NCBI RefSeq assembly: GCF_000307855.1
Contig: NZ_AJLR01000040.1
Location: forward strand, 1-64,000
DNA: 64,000 bases
From: Schinkia azotoformans LMG 9581
GTDB taxonomy: Bacteria; Bacillota; Bacilli; Bacillales; Bacillaceae_J
Direction of reading: 5' to 3'
Under the pieces are notes generated by a model. The model worked only from the letters and a program-made list of their open reading frames with translations. It made no database searches and had not been told where the DNA came from. The stretch's first letter is position 1. Each line of letters begins with the position of its first letter. Both the position numbers and the translations under genes were made by a program. Positions 1-9,085 of the stretch are shown in pieces.

Positions 1-218
1 CCACGCCAAGGGCAGAACCCGCACTCCCTGTCCGCAATGTTGGAAAGCCAGTTTCGGTCCTCCTGCTATGCCTACTGCACAATAAATCTCCATTGTTCAC
101 AACAAAATAATAAAACTTTATAAAGGAGAGCAGAGGTATTGGATGCTATTTCGGCTGTTATTTACTGATTCTCTCAGTTCCGAACGGGTAACTAGAATAG
201 GGTTTCAGTAATTGTTGT

Positions 219-1055
219 TTATGGAAGCACTCCCGCTATTTCTAAAAGTGTCAGGACAATTTCAAAAAGAATGAGGATGACGATGATCCATTCTACAAAA
301 AGTCCGCGCATAGAGTGGCTGATGTTGGAAAAGCCATCCATGATGCTATATAAAATTTCAGTTTTATTTTTTAATATCGTATAACGATCCTTTAATTCAA
401 AAAATTCCTGCATCTGATCGTAAAATTCACCAGCCACACGGCTTGTCCATGTAATATCAGGCTTATCAAGAATCATGATATAGGCAAGTGTGTTATATTC
501 GTGACGGACAATTTTTGAAGTTGTTCTCGCCAGTTCCTTGTTCCCAATTCTAAGCTTTCCTTTTTCCAACCGGTCTATCATGTTTTCCAGTTTATCCAGG
601 ATATTGCCCAGTTGTTCCTCTGTTTTCTCAAGTGCCACCGATTTTGCAAGCACCGTTGAAATTAATTCAGGGTAAAAATCTTCATATTTTGGCACGACTA
701 CGTATTCGTCATTCAACTCAATGGTTTCAGATTCTTTAATATGAAGACTGTAATCGTCAACATATCTTCCAACATCTAGAAGATTAATGTCCGGCTCAAA
801 GGAGTGAACAAAGTTAAAAATTTCATTTTTCTCATCTACATTGAGGTGATTGATAAATACTATGCTGCCAAAGGAAAAAATCAGTACTTGGAGTGAATCG
901 TTCCTATTATTGGGAAGAATGGAATAGAGAACATTACCTTTTAAAATTAAAGGTTCTTCCCATGTGAATTTTTTCGGAATTCCACAGTGAATAGCAATTT
1001 TATTCAAATCAATTTCATTTGTGATCGCAAAAGCTTTAAAAGTAATTGGTTTCAT
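219..1055 (-). CDS. DUF155 / RMD1-YagE family protein
   Basis: The 278-residue protein resembles the DUF155 (RMD1/YagE/RMND1) family: an N-terminal alpha/beta part with the stretch LIFSFGSIVFIN near residue 60, a long helical middle, and a single hydrophobic C-terminal segment (about residues 253-273) that probably anchors it in the membrane. Eukaryotic relatives are mitochondrial proteins linked to translation; the bacterial function is unknown. It starts with ATG and stands alone on the minus strand. Family assignment is by recognition of the overall pattern; no catalytic motif is known. Confidence 0.75.
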   Translation of the reverse strand: MKPITFKAFAITNEIDLNKIAIHCGIPKKFTWEEPLILKGNVLYSILPNNRNDSLQVLIFSFGSIVFINHLNVDEKNEIFNFVHSFEPDINLLDVGRYVDDYSLHIKESETIELNDEYVVVPKYEDFYPELISTVLAKSVALEKTEEQLGNILDKLENMIDRLEKGKLRIGNKELARTTSKIVRHEYNTLAYIMILDKPDITWTSRVAGEFYDQMQEFFELKDRYTILKNKTEILYSIMDGFSNISHSMRGLFVEWIIVILILFEIVLTLLEIAGVLP

Positions 1056-1108
1056 GATTCCACTCTTTTCTGTTAACTTTCTACTATAATTTTATTCCAA
1101 TTTGCTAA

Positions 1109-1149
1109 AAAAATGAGTGTAATAACGAAAACTGTTTTACACTCATTTT
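1109..1149. terminator. Hairpin terminator between the mraY-like remnant and the DUF155 gene
   Basis: An inverted repeat built on ATGAGTGTAA / TTACACTCAT has A-rich and T-rich flanks on both sides. It ends transcripts of the minus-strand remnant and separates them from the DUF155 gene. Confidence 0.6.
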
Positions 1150-1161
1150 GATCGCCTTACA

Positions 1162-1680
1162 TTAGAAAAGCAGAAGGATACTTAAAAAAGAAAGGCTGAA
1201 ATTAATTAACCAGAACATTTTCACTATTTTTGTTTCGAGCCATCCCATTAACTTAAAAGTATGGTGAATAGGCGTCATTAGAAATACGCGTTTTTTTCTT
1301 AGTTTCATAGAGATTAGTTGAATGATAGCCGTTAGTGTCTCGATAAAGACAACGCCACCCATCAGGATAAATAAAATCTCTGTTTTTGTGACAAAGGCTA
1401 ATCCTGCTAACAGCCCCCCTAGTGAATGGGAACCAGTATCACCCATAAAAACATGCGCTGGGTTGATATTAAATAATAAAAATCCAAGAATGGCCCCCAT
1501 GCAGATCAAGATGAATAAAAAAACCTGATAGTAATGTTGTGTATATGCAATAACAGCAAAGGGCAGTAATATGGTTAAGACAATACTTGCCAATAAACCG
1601 TCCAGTCTATCGGTAATATTTGTTGCATTAACCGTTGTAATCGTAAATCCAATGAAGAAAAGGAAATAAAACGATTCAAG
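1162..1680 (-). pseudogene. MraY-like glycosyltransferase, C-terminal half only
   Basis: The reading frame encodes the C-terminal half of a phospho-N-acetylmuramoyl-pentapeptide transferase: the NxxNxxDxxDG catalytic motif (NATNITDRLDG), the NPAHVFMGDTGS loop and the C-terminal TPIHHTFKLMGW motif, each close to B. subtilis MraY. MraY is normally about 324 residues; here the first 150 or so are missing. Upstream of about 1680 the open frame continues only as antisense to a small plus-strand gene and has no MraY similarity, start or ribosome site. The conserved TDGLDG is TDRLDG. I infer a second, decayed mraY copy, since the essential one lies in the dcw cluster in Bacillus. Confidence 0.75.
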
Positions 1681-1714
1681 ATTTATAGAGAAATTGGTAT
1701 TTGGGAGATTGAAT

Positions 1715-1876
1715 ATGGGACATGACAATGAAAAAAAGAAGGAAAAAGAAAAGCAAAATGGCTTTTTTAAAGAAATTCTAATTGAAATTAGAGATACAAT
1801 TGTATTCGAAGTGGTTTGGAACATCTTAATGTTAATTCCTCGGATGATGATTCGGGTAATCAAGAATATTTGGTGA
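1715..1876 (+). CDS. Small basic membrane-associated protein, 53 residues
   Basis: ATG at 1715 is preceded by GGGAG seven bases upstream. The product has a very charged N-terminus (MGHDNEKKKEKEK) followed by an amphipathic/hydrophobic part ending in IPRMMIRVIKNIW, a pattern I associate with small uncharacterised Bacillus proteins that have a charged head and a hydrophobic tail. It starts almost exactly where the mraY-like similarity stops on the other strand, so its promoter must lie in or beside that remnant. A terminator follows at once. Function is unknown; the start and good ribosome site support it as real. Confidence 0.5.
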   Translation: MGHDNEKKKEKEKQNGFFKEILIEIRDTIVFEVVWNILMLIPRMMIRVIKNIW

Positions 1877-1888
1877 AGAAACAAAAAC

Positions 1889-1916
1889 AGCGTGCCAATT
1901 TGCGGATTAGCACGCT
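1889..1916. terminator. Bidirectional terminator (AGCGTGC...GCACGCT)
   Basis: A perfect 7-bp stem with a 14-nt loop lies between the convergent small gene and dsdA. T-rich sequence follows on the minus strand (TGTTTTTGTTTC) and AT-rich sequence on the plus strand. Confidence 0.65.
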
Positions 1917-1946
1917 AATAATATAATTTTGGAATTATAACCCCTA

Positions 1947-3281
1947 TTAAGTTAGATCCAATCCTTTTTGGTAATATTGCTTCTTAATTTCTTCTGGAAC
2001 CATGTTTCCTCCGGTACCCCAAACAATATGTGTGCCGTTTTTCAACTTGTCAGATAAACGGTGTTTCGATAAATATTCAGCACCATCATTACCTAATTTA
2101 ACTGGGCCGATTATACCTGCAAGGGCAGAAGGTTCCATGTGAATGCTCTCTGTATCAACCAGTTTTTTTAGCAGCTTATACAAATGTTCATCATTAACCG
2201 TATAAATTCCGCTTAAGAAAGGCTCGATTGTTTTGCCGACAAACCCAGATGGTCTGCCTACTGCAAGGCCATCCGCATCTGTGATATTATCAATCCCCAC
2301 ATCCTGGACAGAAATTTGATTGTGGAGCCCAGTCATTAAACCAAGCAGCATACAAGGAGAGTGGGTAGGTTCGGCAAAGAAGCAGTGAACATTGTCTTGA
2401 AATATCAATTTCAGGCCAAAACCAATACCTCCAGGACCGCCGCCAACTCCACAAGGAAGATAGACAAACAAGGGATGATTTTCGTCTACTTTGATCGCTA
2501 GCTCTGCTAATTGTTTTTTCAATCGAGTAGCCGCCACTGCATAACCTAAAAATAGATCACGAGAATTTTCATCATCGATAAAATAACAGGTAGGGTCCTG
2601 CTCCGCAAGTTTTCGTCCGTCCTCAACAGCCTTACTGTAATCTGCTTCGTATTCTACAACATTGACATTTTTCCTTCTTAGTAGGTCTTTTTTCCATTGT
2701 TTCGCATCGGCAGACATATGAACAGTTACATTAAAACCTAACTTGGCCCCGATAATGCCAATGCTGAGTCCTAAATTACCTGTTGATCCAACGGCTATTG
2801 AATATTGTGAAAAGAAAGCACGAAATCGATCGCTATCTAAAACAGAATAGTCATCCTGTATGGTCAACAATTGATGCTGTATAGCCAATTCTTCTGCATG
2901 TTTGAGAACTTCATAAATACCGCCTCTGGCTTTAATGGAACCTGAAATCGGCAAGTGGCTGTCACATTTTAAAAGTAATTCGCCACCGATTGATTGTCGG
3001 TAGTCCTGTTCTAATGATTGCTTCATCGATGGTATCTTCACCAATGGAGATTCGATGATGCCGTTCATCTTCGCTGTTTCCGGAAAAACCTTGGCGATAT
3101 AAGGTGCAAACCTTACTAGCCGTTCCTCAGCCTGCTTTACATCCTCATAAGTAAGAGGGGATTTCTCAATGGCTGTATAGAATTTTTCCTGATTTGGGTT
3201 GGTCCAAAATAGTTCATCCATTGAAATGAGCTGATTAAATAAAGGGTATTGAGCTTTCAAAGCTTCGATATCTATGTTCAT
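1947..3281 (-). CDS. dsdA: D-serine ammonia-lyase (D-serine dehydratase)
   Basis: PLP enzyme that converts D-serine to pyruvate and ammonia in the cytoplasm, detoxifying D-serine or using it as a carbon and nitrogen source. The 444-residue protein is the normal family length. The PLP lysine is Lys117 in SGSIKARGG, matching Lys118 of the E. coli enzyme, and the glycine-rich phosphate-binding loop is CGVGGGPGG. The annotated start is the ATG of MNIDIEALK, which follows GGAGG with good spacing; a TTG five codons upstream is an unlikely alternative because it overlaps that site. No dsdX or dsdC neighbour is present. A methyltransferase gene lies 49 bp upstream on the same strand. Confidence 0.93.
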   Translation of the reverse strand: MNIDIEALKAQYPLFNQLISMDELFWTNPNQEKFYTAIEKSPLTYEDVKQAEERLVRFAPYIAKVFPETAKMNGIIESPLVKIPSMKQSLEQDYRQSIGGELLLKCDSHLPISGSIKARGGIYEVLKHAEELAIQHQLLTIQDDYSVLDSDRFRAFFSQYSIAVGSTGNLGLSIGIIGAKLGFNVTVHMSADAKQWKKDLLRRKNVNVVEYEADYSKAVEDGRKLAEQDPTCYFIDDENSRDLFLGYAVAATRLKKQLAELAIKVDENHPLFVYLPCGVGGGPGGIGFGLKLIFQDNVHCFFAEPTHSPCMLLGLMTGLHNQISVQDVGIDNITDADGLAVGRPSGFVGKTIEPFLSGIYTVNDEHLYKLLKKLVDTESIHMEPSALAGIIGPVKLGNDGAEYLSKHRLSDKLKNGTHIVWGTGGNMVPEEIKKQYYQKGLDLT

Positions 3282-3329
3282 TTTTTTACCCTCCAAGTTT
3301 TCGTTGCAAGATACCTTAACTAAATATGT

Positions 3330-4022
3330 TTAGATTTTTCTTCCATATAGTACAACAAAGTTAAAATATTTATAGACACAGTCAACCTCCTCAAATCCAC
3401 TTTCCTGTAACCAGTTCAATTGATCACCTAATGTTGACATCTTATCTAACTTTGTCCGTTCATACGCTGCAGCAAGTTCCTCCTGTGTTAAGCCACTACT
3501 TTCAATTTTTTGACTCCAATCTGATTTATACAGAGTTTCGATAAAAGGTGTTTGTCCCAAGACCTGATCCGCATTAATGAACAGGCCGCCTTTTTTCAAC
3601 ATACTGAAAACTTTTTTATAGAGATTCTTTTTTTCCGTTTCCGTTAAATGATGAATGGATAATGCTGACACAATAATATCAAACTCACCATCAAAATCAT
3701 ATGTCGTATAGTCATTTAATATATATTTTACATTTGGAAAATGTGAAAGACGTTCTTTTGCGACATCAAACATTTTTTCAGAAATATCAATTAAGGTCAT
3801 TTCTGCATCCGGATACTTTTCTAGAATTAAAGATGATAATAACCCTGTTCCGGCACCAATATCAAGTACAGCGGGGTTTTTAGTTTGAGTGTTTAGTAGC
3901 GAAACCGGAATTGTATAAAAATCACGGAAACAAGGTATTAATTTAACCCTTTGAGAATCATACTGTGCTGCATTTTTATTAAATTTTTCTACGATTGAAT
4001 TTCTAGATTGATTATTTTCCAT
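3330..4022 (-). CDS. Class I SAM-dependent methyltransferase
   Basis: A soluble 230-residue methyltransferase. Motif I is VLDIGAGTGLLSS, followed by an acidic residue that would bind the SAM ribose (LIDIS) and a motif IV-like IIVSALSIHHL. The HHL motif occurs in many small-molecule and tRNA-cmo5U-type methyltransferases; the substrate is unknown. The chosen start (MENNQSRN) is preceded by AAAGGGGAC; the longer frame from MSFLIV lacks a ribosome site. It is divergent from a LysR regulator, with a strong dyad between them, so LysR control is plausible. It may be co-transcribed with dsdA downstream. Confidence 0.85.
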   Translation of the reverse strand: MENNQSRNSIVEKFNKNAAQYDSQRVKLIPCFRDFYTIPVSLLNTQTKNPAVLDIGAGTGLLSSLILEKYPDAEMTLIDISEKMFDVAKERLSHFPNVKYILNDYTTYDFDGEFDIIVSALSIHHLTETEKKNLYKKVFSMLKKGGLFINADQVLGQTPFIETLYKSDWSQKIESSGLTQEELAAAYERTKLDKMSTLGDQLNWLQESGFEEVDCVYKYFNFVVLYGRKI

Positions 4023-4067
4023 TTTGTTAGTCCCCTTTAAATTTTTTTGTACTATAAGAAAAGACAT

Positions 4068-4095
4068 CGTAATTTGCTATTATGGGCAAATTACG
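4068..4095. promoter_or_regulatory. Perfect 10-bp dyad between methyltransferase and LysR genes
   Basis: CGTAATTTGC, eight bases, then GCAAATTACG form a perfect inverted repeat about 46 bp upstream of the methyltransferase start and 113 bp upstream of the LysR start. It is centred on AT-rich sequence with no T-run, so an operator for the adjacent LysR protein is more likely than a terminator. This is inference from position and symmetry. Confidence 0.5.
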
Positions 4096-4207
4096 TGTTT
4101 TTCTAATTAATTGAATTATAAGGAATTTAACTTATAATGGAAAATAACAAAAAATACGATTTTTAATAACAAACTGTTATTGAAGTTGAAAAAGGGATTG
4201 ATCTGGA

Positions 4208-5083
4208 ATGGAAATGAAGTGGATCAAGACATTTATTGTAACAGCAAAATATGAGAATTTCCGAAAAACAGCGGAAGAGCTTTTTTTAACCCAACCGGCT
4301 GTTACAAAACATATTAAAAGGTTGGAAGAATCTCTTAATATTGAATTATTTGAGAGAATAGGGAATAAAGTTGTGCTGACACCGGCTGGTCATAGATTTC
4401 TAGGTTATGCTAAGGAGATGGTTTCGAAGTATGAGGAAGGAATGGAAGACTTTGAATCTTGGAAACAGGGATATAATCGAAAATTAATTATAGCTACTGC
4501 ACCACAAATTGCTTCATCCTTTCTGCCGTCACTGTTACGGAGCTTTATGGATGAGAATCCGGATATAGAAGTGATCATCAATATTTTGAAATCTTATGAT
4601 GTAGGAGGCGAGATTAGTAAGGGACGAGCAGACATAGGACTAACGAGAAGCCACCCCATCCAAACCAATATCAATAGTAAGATCATCTATGAAGAGCCTG
4701 TCATCTTAGTAGGGCCAAGTGAATGCACGAAGCGTAGCTCTCTTAATGAGGAAACTATTTTGCAAAAATATAGATTATTAACTCATAATCACCCCGAATA
4801 TTGGGACGATCTATTGCATGAAGTGCAAAGATATTACCCAACAGTAAGGACAATGGTTGTTAACCAAGTAGAGGTGACAAAACGCTTTATTGAAGAGGGA
4901 TTAGGTGCCTCCTATCTGCCAAGGACAATGGTTACGGAGGAATTGAAAAACAATAAACTGACAGAAATCAATTCTGAAAAAATTATCCCACCTAAATCAT
5001 CTACCTATCTATTAACCAAAATAGAAACGGAGGAGGTAATAAAATTTATCAAATTTGTAAAGGAGGCTGTATCTAGGTTTTAG
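4208..5083 (+). CDS. LysR-type regulator, CitR/YraN-like
   Basis: A 291-residue LysR-type transcriptional regulator. The N-terminal winged helix-turn-helix covers residues 1-60 (ENFRKTAEELFLTQPAVTKHIKRLEE), followed by a linker helix and a substrate-binding-like effector domain (about residues 90-290). The helix-turn-helix is close to that of B. subtilis CitR, but no citrate synthase gene is adjacent. The divergent methyltransferase-dsdA pair is the natural target. The start at ATG 4208 or at ATG 4214 cannot be decided. The effector is unknown. Confidence 0.88.
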   Translation: MEMKWIKTFIVTAKYENFRKTAEELFLTQPAVTKHIKRLEESLNIELFERIGNKVVLTPAGHRFLGYAKEMVSKYEEGMEDFESWKQGYNRKLIIATAPQIASSFLPSLLRSFMDENPDIEVIINILKSYDVGGEISKGRADIGLTRSHPIQTNINSKIIYEEPVILVGPSECTKRSSLNEETILQKYRLLTHNHPEYWDDLLHEVQRYYPTVRTMVVNQVEVTKRFIEEGLGASYLPRTMVTEELKNNKLTEINSEKIIPPKSSTYLLTKIETEEVIKFIKFVKEAVSRF

Positions 5084-5202
5084 TAATGTTCATAGTTGGT
5101 ACTGATAATACAGATAATAAATAATAATCAGAAAATTATGTACATAGTCACCCTGTTTCTGTTATAATTGCAAATAAAAAAATATAGTTGGGGTGATTAA
5201 AA

Positions 5203-5724
5203 TTGGGACAGGCAAAGAAAATTGATAGGAAATTTTTAGTTGAGAGTGATTATTTATTAAAAAGTTTAGATTTAGTATCTATCGATCTAGTCGAACAGTT
5301 TTACATTGGTTTTGGTGTAGATGAAGAGGTAAGGATTAGAAGTGTGGAGGATCATGCCTCAGAGGACCACAAAGTGACTCATTACCTTTCAATAAAAAAG
5401 GGAAGAGGAATGTCCCGCATCAAAACGGAGGTTCAAATTCAGGAAAGTACGTATAAGCAGCTCTATGAAAATTTAACTCCGATTGTCAAAAAAAGATTAT
5501 TCTATGATTATTGCGGCCATCATTTAACAATCTTCAAGTATTTCGGTAAATTGGAAGGATTAATTATTGTAAAAGTAGAGTTTGATTCAGAGGAAGAGGC
5601 CAATAAATTTGAAATTCCTCATTGGTTTAGCACTGAAATCACAGACGACCTTTCCTACAGAAATCAAAATCTTTACTTAAAAATTAATGATATTAACGAA
5701 TATAGTATGTTAGTGGCGAATTAA
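5203..5724 (+). CDS. CYTH-domain (triphosphate tunnel fold) protein
   Basis: The 173-residue protein looks like a CYTH/triphosphate tunnel protein: it opens with KKIDRKFLVE (the ExExK-like first strand, with the first acidic residue replaced by lysine), continues with alternating charged strands (VRIRSVED, HYLSIKKGRG, KTEVQIQE) and ends with VKVEFDSEEEA and FSTEITDDLSYRN. CYTH enzymes hydrolyse inorganic or nucleoside triphosphates, such as thiamine triphosphate or PPPi. The start is TTG, with GGGGTG eight bases upstream and an extended -10 TGTTATAAT further up. The altered first motif leaves the substrate uncertain. Confidence 0.72.
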   Translation: MGQAKKIDRKFLVESDYLLKSLDLVSIDLVEQFYIGFGVDEEVRIRSVEDHASEDHKVTHYLSIKKGRGMSRIKTEVQIQESTYKQLYENLTPIVKKRLFYDYCGHHLTIFKYFGKLEGLIIVKVEFDSEEEANKFEIPHWFSTEITDDLSYRNQNLYLKINDINEYSMLVAN

Positions 5725-5751
5725 GCTTTTATTTTTTAAAAGAATGGGAAT

Positions 5752-5788
5752 GGACTTTTTAGTTGGAAAGCTAAAAGGTCCTTTTTTG
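5752..5788 (+). terminator. Rho-independent terminator after the CYTH gene
   Basis: GGACTTTTTAG...CTAAAAGGTCC is a 10-11 bp stem followed by a T-run. It closes the CYTH transcript. Confidence 0.85.
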
Positions 5789-5883
5789 TTAGAGCCGCAA
5801 AAAGCAAAGGAGTTGGAACGGGAAAAGCAATCCTCCATAAAATAGTACTATTACGAATTTAATAAAAATGGAGGGGAAATGGG

Positions 5884-6699
5884 ATGGTTGTTCAAAATCC
5901 AGGAAATTTTGATTATTATAGAATGAATCCGGCAATAGAGAATTGGGGAAACAGCCTTGAAAGGACACAATATCAAATAGGTGAATTCCCCATAGGAAAT
6001 TATAGAGAAGATATACGATTTGGTGGGAATTTAAAAAACTTTGGAGATAATTTGGGTGGATTGTTTAAGCACTTAAATGGTCTGGCAGGAGCCTTTTCAA
6101 ATGGCAATGGAGCAAACGGTTCAGGCGGTTCAGGCAATGGCGGTGGGGGGGCACCCGCTGGTTTTAATTGGGAAAATATCACAGGCATTACTAAGCACCT
6201 CAATGGCTTAATGGGAGCCTTTCCGTTGGACTCAGGCATGAATGGTTTTGGGAGGCCGTTCTTTGGTGGGCGCCCTGGTTTAGGAAATCTTATGGGAAAT
6301 ATGAATCCGGGAGGCTTCATGGGACCTTCTCCGTATGGAATGGGGATGACAGGCTTTGGAAGTCCGGGCTTTGGTGGAGGCCTAGGGGGGCTAGGAAATC
6401 TTATGAGTCTTATGAAACCACTGGGAGGCTTATTGGGAATGGGACCTTCTCCATATGGAATGGGAATGACCGGCTTTGGAAGTCCGGGCTTTGGTGGAGG
6501 CCTAGGAGGGCTAGGAAATCTTATGGGCCTTATGAAACCACTGGGGGGCTTAATGGGAATGAATGGTCTAGGTGGATCTGGATTTGGAGGCCCACTTGGG
6601 ATGCTTGGTTTAATGGGGAAAGGAATGGGCGGATTACCATTCGGAGGAATGGGACCCTTAGGAGGCTTACAAGGGGGGCTACCGGGTTATTTCTTTTAA
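5884..6699 (+). CDS. Glycine/methionine-rich repeat protein
   Basis: A 271-residue protein with no family I recognise. Residues 1-55 are ordinary soluble sequence. Then come two copies of a KHLNGLxGAF motif (about residues 62 and 102) separated by a Gly/Ser/Asn linker, and a long Gly-, Met-, Phe- and Pro-rich tail with two perfect-length 40-residue repeats (MGPSPYGMGMTGFG...) and further Gly-rich sequence. There is no signal peptide. The composition suggests a self-assembling or spore-coat-like structural protein; that is inference only. The ribosome site GGAGGGG precedes ATG 5884 and the gene forms its own unit between terminators. The repeats are conserved as protein more than as silent DNA. 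Confidence 0.7.
   Translation: MVVQNPGNFDYYRMNPAIENWGNSLERTQYQIGEFPIGNYREDIRFGGNLKNFGDNLGGLFKHLNGLAGAFSNGNGANGSGGSGNGGGGAPAGFNWENITGITKHLNGLMGAFPLDSGMNGFGRPFFGGRPGLGNLMGNMNPGGFMGPSPYGMGMTGFGSPGFGGGLGGLGNLMSLMKPLGGLLGMGPSPYGMGMTGFGSPGFGGGLGGLGNLMGLMKPLGGLMGMNGLGGSGFGGPLGMLGLMGKGMGGLPFGGMGPLGGLQGGLPGYFF
6319..6558 (+). repeat. Two tandem 120-bp in-frame repeats
   Basis: The units 6319-6438 and 6439-6558 are near-identical and encode two 40-residue copies beginning MGPSPYGMGM. They differ at a small number of mostly synonymous positions, which indicates a recent in-frame duplication. Confidence 0.85.
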
Positions 6700-6712
6700 G
6701 TAATAATAAAGG

Positions 6713-6753
6713 AAGTGCCCGGCTTTGAAGCTTTTCTCCTCGACCGGGCACTT
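6713..6753. terminator. Hairpin after the glycine-rich gene
   Basis: AAGTGCCCGG...CCGGGCACTT is a perfect 10-bp stem 14 bp after the stop codon. No clear T-run follows on the plus strand, so it may be a weak terminator or an mRNA-stabilising hairpin. Confidence 0.55.
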
Positions 6754-6874
6754 AACGAATTCTAAGCCTTAGCCTAGTCTACTTGTGATACCTTAAAAAT
6801 ATGATAATCCAACGTTAGGAACTTCATCCCAAACAACCACATATCATGCTTGGCCTCATAAATTAATATTAAAA

Positions 6875-7048
6875 CTATTCATTCATTCTTTGCTGAACAT
6901 GTTGTATCTTCTGTTGCGCTTTTTCCAGCTCCCCCATTGCAAAATGACAGGCTTCTGCTTCAGCACTGTTAGAGTTAATTTGCTTTAAATGGAAATGGGC
7001 TTTATGGATTAAATCCTGAGCTTCTTGCAAATCACCTTTTAGGTTCAT
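6875..7048 (-). CDS. Small helical protein, 57 residues, unknown
   Basis: The predicted protein (MNLKGDLQEAQDLIHKAH...QQRMNE) is rich in Ala, Gln, Glu and Lys and should form a two-helix hairpin. It has no membrane segment and two histidines near residues 18-20. GGTGG lies five bases before the chosen ATG; an ATG seven codons upstream lacks a ribosome site. It resembles small Bacillus-only cytosolic proteins but I cannot name the family. Confidence 0.6.
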   Translation of the reverse strand: MNLKGDLQEAQDLIHKAHFHLKQINSNSAEAEACHFAMGELEKAQQKIQHVQQRMNE

Positions 7049-7278
7049 AAAGGACCACCATCCTTTCATTAATTAGATTTATCGACTATATCTTGTGCTA
7101 TTTTCCATTGAATTACACTCTATAGAGAATAATCAATAATTTTCTCGATCAGCTATTTTTGTCCCTCACGAAAGTTTTACAAAAAAATAAGCATACATTT
7201 ACAGTTGCTTAACATTGAGTTGGTAAAATTTCCATTAACGTGACTTGATAACTTAAGGAATTAGATGGGGGATTAAAA

Positions 7279-8952
7279 TTGAAAAAAATATATAATCGAC
7301 TGAGCCTGCAAAGTAGATTGCTTCTTATTTTTATTTTGTTGTTTGTTGTATCAATAAATATCCTCGGTTTTACGTTATACAGTAAAGCTAAAACAACCAC
7401 TATTCAAATTATAGAAGATCGATTATCTCGTGAAGTTGAGATTATGTCATACATAATTAAAAATTTGAAGTTTGTCTATATTAGTGATGAGAATTATTTT
7501 TTTCAACAGGTAGAAATGAGCGTTCGTGATCAGCATAAACAATTAGCAGCAGATGGTATAACTTCAGACATGTATTATATGCAAAATGGAAAAATTACAC
7601 CTTTCCAAGTAAGTAAAAAAGTGGAGAATACCTCTTTAAGTGAACTAGTAGAAAAAATTAATAAGATGGATAAAGGGTTATTCCATGAACAATTGGAGGG
7701 GAAGGATTATACCATTTCAGTGCAAAAAATAAATGAAATAAATGGGAATTATGTTTTGGTAGTTCCTACTAATTCGTACTTGGGCCCTGTTAATCAAATG
7801 CATTCCTTTATTATTGTGTTAGTCATTATCTCCCTAATGATATGTACAATTCTAATTAGTTTATTTGTAAAAAGTATTACAAAACCATTAAAGGAATTAC
7901 AGGAAACGATGAGAGAGGTTCGTGAAGGGAATTTAAACAAAACGATTTCTGTAAAAACGACTGTTCCAGAAATAATTTCGTTGAATAAAAGCTTTAATAT
8001 GATGATCGAGCAAATGGGAAATATGATTCACGAATTAAACGAAACAACAAAGGAACTGGAATCAACAGGAAAAAATCTAAGCCAGTCTTCCAACGAAGCA
8101 TTGACCTCCAGCCACAAATTGATCCAAGAAATTAATTTGGTAAAGCTAGCTGCTGAGCAGACAGCAGCAACTTCAGAGGATAGTGTTAAAGATTTTAATA
8201 CGATGAAAGACAAAATTGAATTGCTGATTAATAATATTAATAAAGTTTTTACTAGTTCAGAGGATATGAATAGTTCAGCTATAGGGGGCGAGCGAAATAT
8301 CACACAATTAATCGAAACCATTAACCAATTCGAATCAGATTTCGATTATATGACTGGCACGATTAAAGAGGTGAAAAATCATTCTATCGCCATTGGTAAT
8401 CTGGTCGGTTTAATACAAGCGGTAGCCGATCAAACAAAACTGTTAGCACTTAATGCTACGATTGAGGCAACACGGGCGGGAGAGGCTGGGAAGGGCTTTG
8501 CAGTTGTAGCCAATGAAGTGCGCAAACTTGCCGACCAATCAACAAAGGCTGCTGAGAAAATAACAAGTTCCATTTTAAGCATGGAGGATGTAACCATTCA
8601 GGCTACACAAGAGTTTGATCAAATTTTATTAAAAATTAAAAAGACTTTAACAACTGCAAATCAATCCAAGGAATCCTTTGACGACTTAATGAGTGAAATT
8701 GGGATCGTAATTGAAAAAATACAAAACATGCAAGGAGAGCTTTCAGCACTTCAATACATATTACCCCAGCTTGAACAAACAACAGTTGGGATTGTTTCTA
8801 TATCTCAAGAAACACTTTCAAGCACAGAACAAATGTTTACCACTAGTGATAAACAAATTAGTGAAATGGAGAGAACGCATCTTATAGGTACGCAGCTGAT
8901 GGAATTATCATCTTCATTGTCCACTAAAACAAAAAAGTTTAACGTAGGATAG
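7279..8952 (+). CDS. Methyl-accepting chemotaxis protein
   Basis: A 557-residue transmembrane chemoreceptor. Membrane helix 1 covers about residues 12-35, an extracellular sensor about 36-173, membrane helix 2 about 174-196, and a HAMP domain follows ([21 protein letters not shown]). The cytoplasmic signalling coiled coil has the conserved hairpin tip with [18 protein letters not shown] near residue 400, which binds CheW and CheA. The start is TTG with GGGGG upstream. The sensor is short and has no fold I can name, so the ligand is unknown. No che genes are nearby, as is usual for Bacillus receptors. Confidence 0.92.
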   Translation: MKKIYNRLSLQSRLLLIFILLFVVSINILGFTLYSKAKTTTIQIIEDRLSREVEIMSYIIKNLKFVYISDENYFFQQVEMSVRDQHKQLAADGITSDMYYMQNGKITPFQVSKKVENTSLSELVEKINKMDKGLFHEQLEGKDYTISVQKINEINGNYVLVVPTNSYLGPVNQMHSFIIVLVIISLMICTILISLFVKSITKPLKELQETMREVREGNLNKTISVKTTVPEIISLNKSFNMMIEQMGNMIHELNETTKELESTGKNLSQSSNEALTSSHKLIQEINLVKLAAEQTAATSEDSVKDFNTMKDKIELLINNINKVFTSSEDMNSSAIGGERNITQLIETINQFESDFDYMTGTIKEVKNHSIAIGNLVGLIQAVADQTKLLALNATIEATRAGEAGKGFAVVANEVRKLADQSTKAAEKITSSILSMEDVTIQATQEFDQILLKIKKTLTTANQSKESFDDLMSEIGIVIEKIQNMQGELSALQYILPQLEQTTVGIVSISQETLSSTEQMFTTSDKQISEMERTHLIGTQLMELSSSLSTKTKKFNVG

Positions 8953-9085
8953 CGATGAGTAACATTCAGAGTCCGAATGTCTGTTTTCAAAAGATGTGGA
9001 AGCGAATTTATAATCTTCACTTTAAATGTATTTGTGAACAGTGAAGAAAGGCAGATCGTCTGTGTTTTTTTATTTCTTTAAAAAA

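Noticed and set aside
2-85. Possible partial frame on the plus strand entering from the left edge, ending in TAA at 83-85
   Set aside because: Only 27 codons, contains a CPQC motif but no recognisable family, and the opposite strand is also open; cannot be supported.
6000-6320. Minus-strand 106-codon proline-rich frame
   Set aside because: Antisense of the glycine-rich gene; composition is the expected complement.
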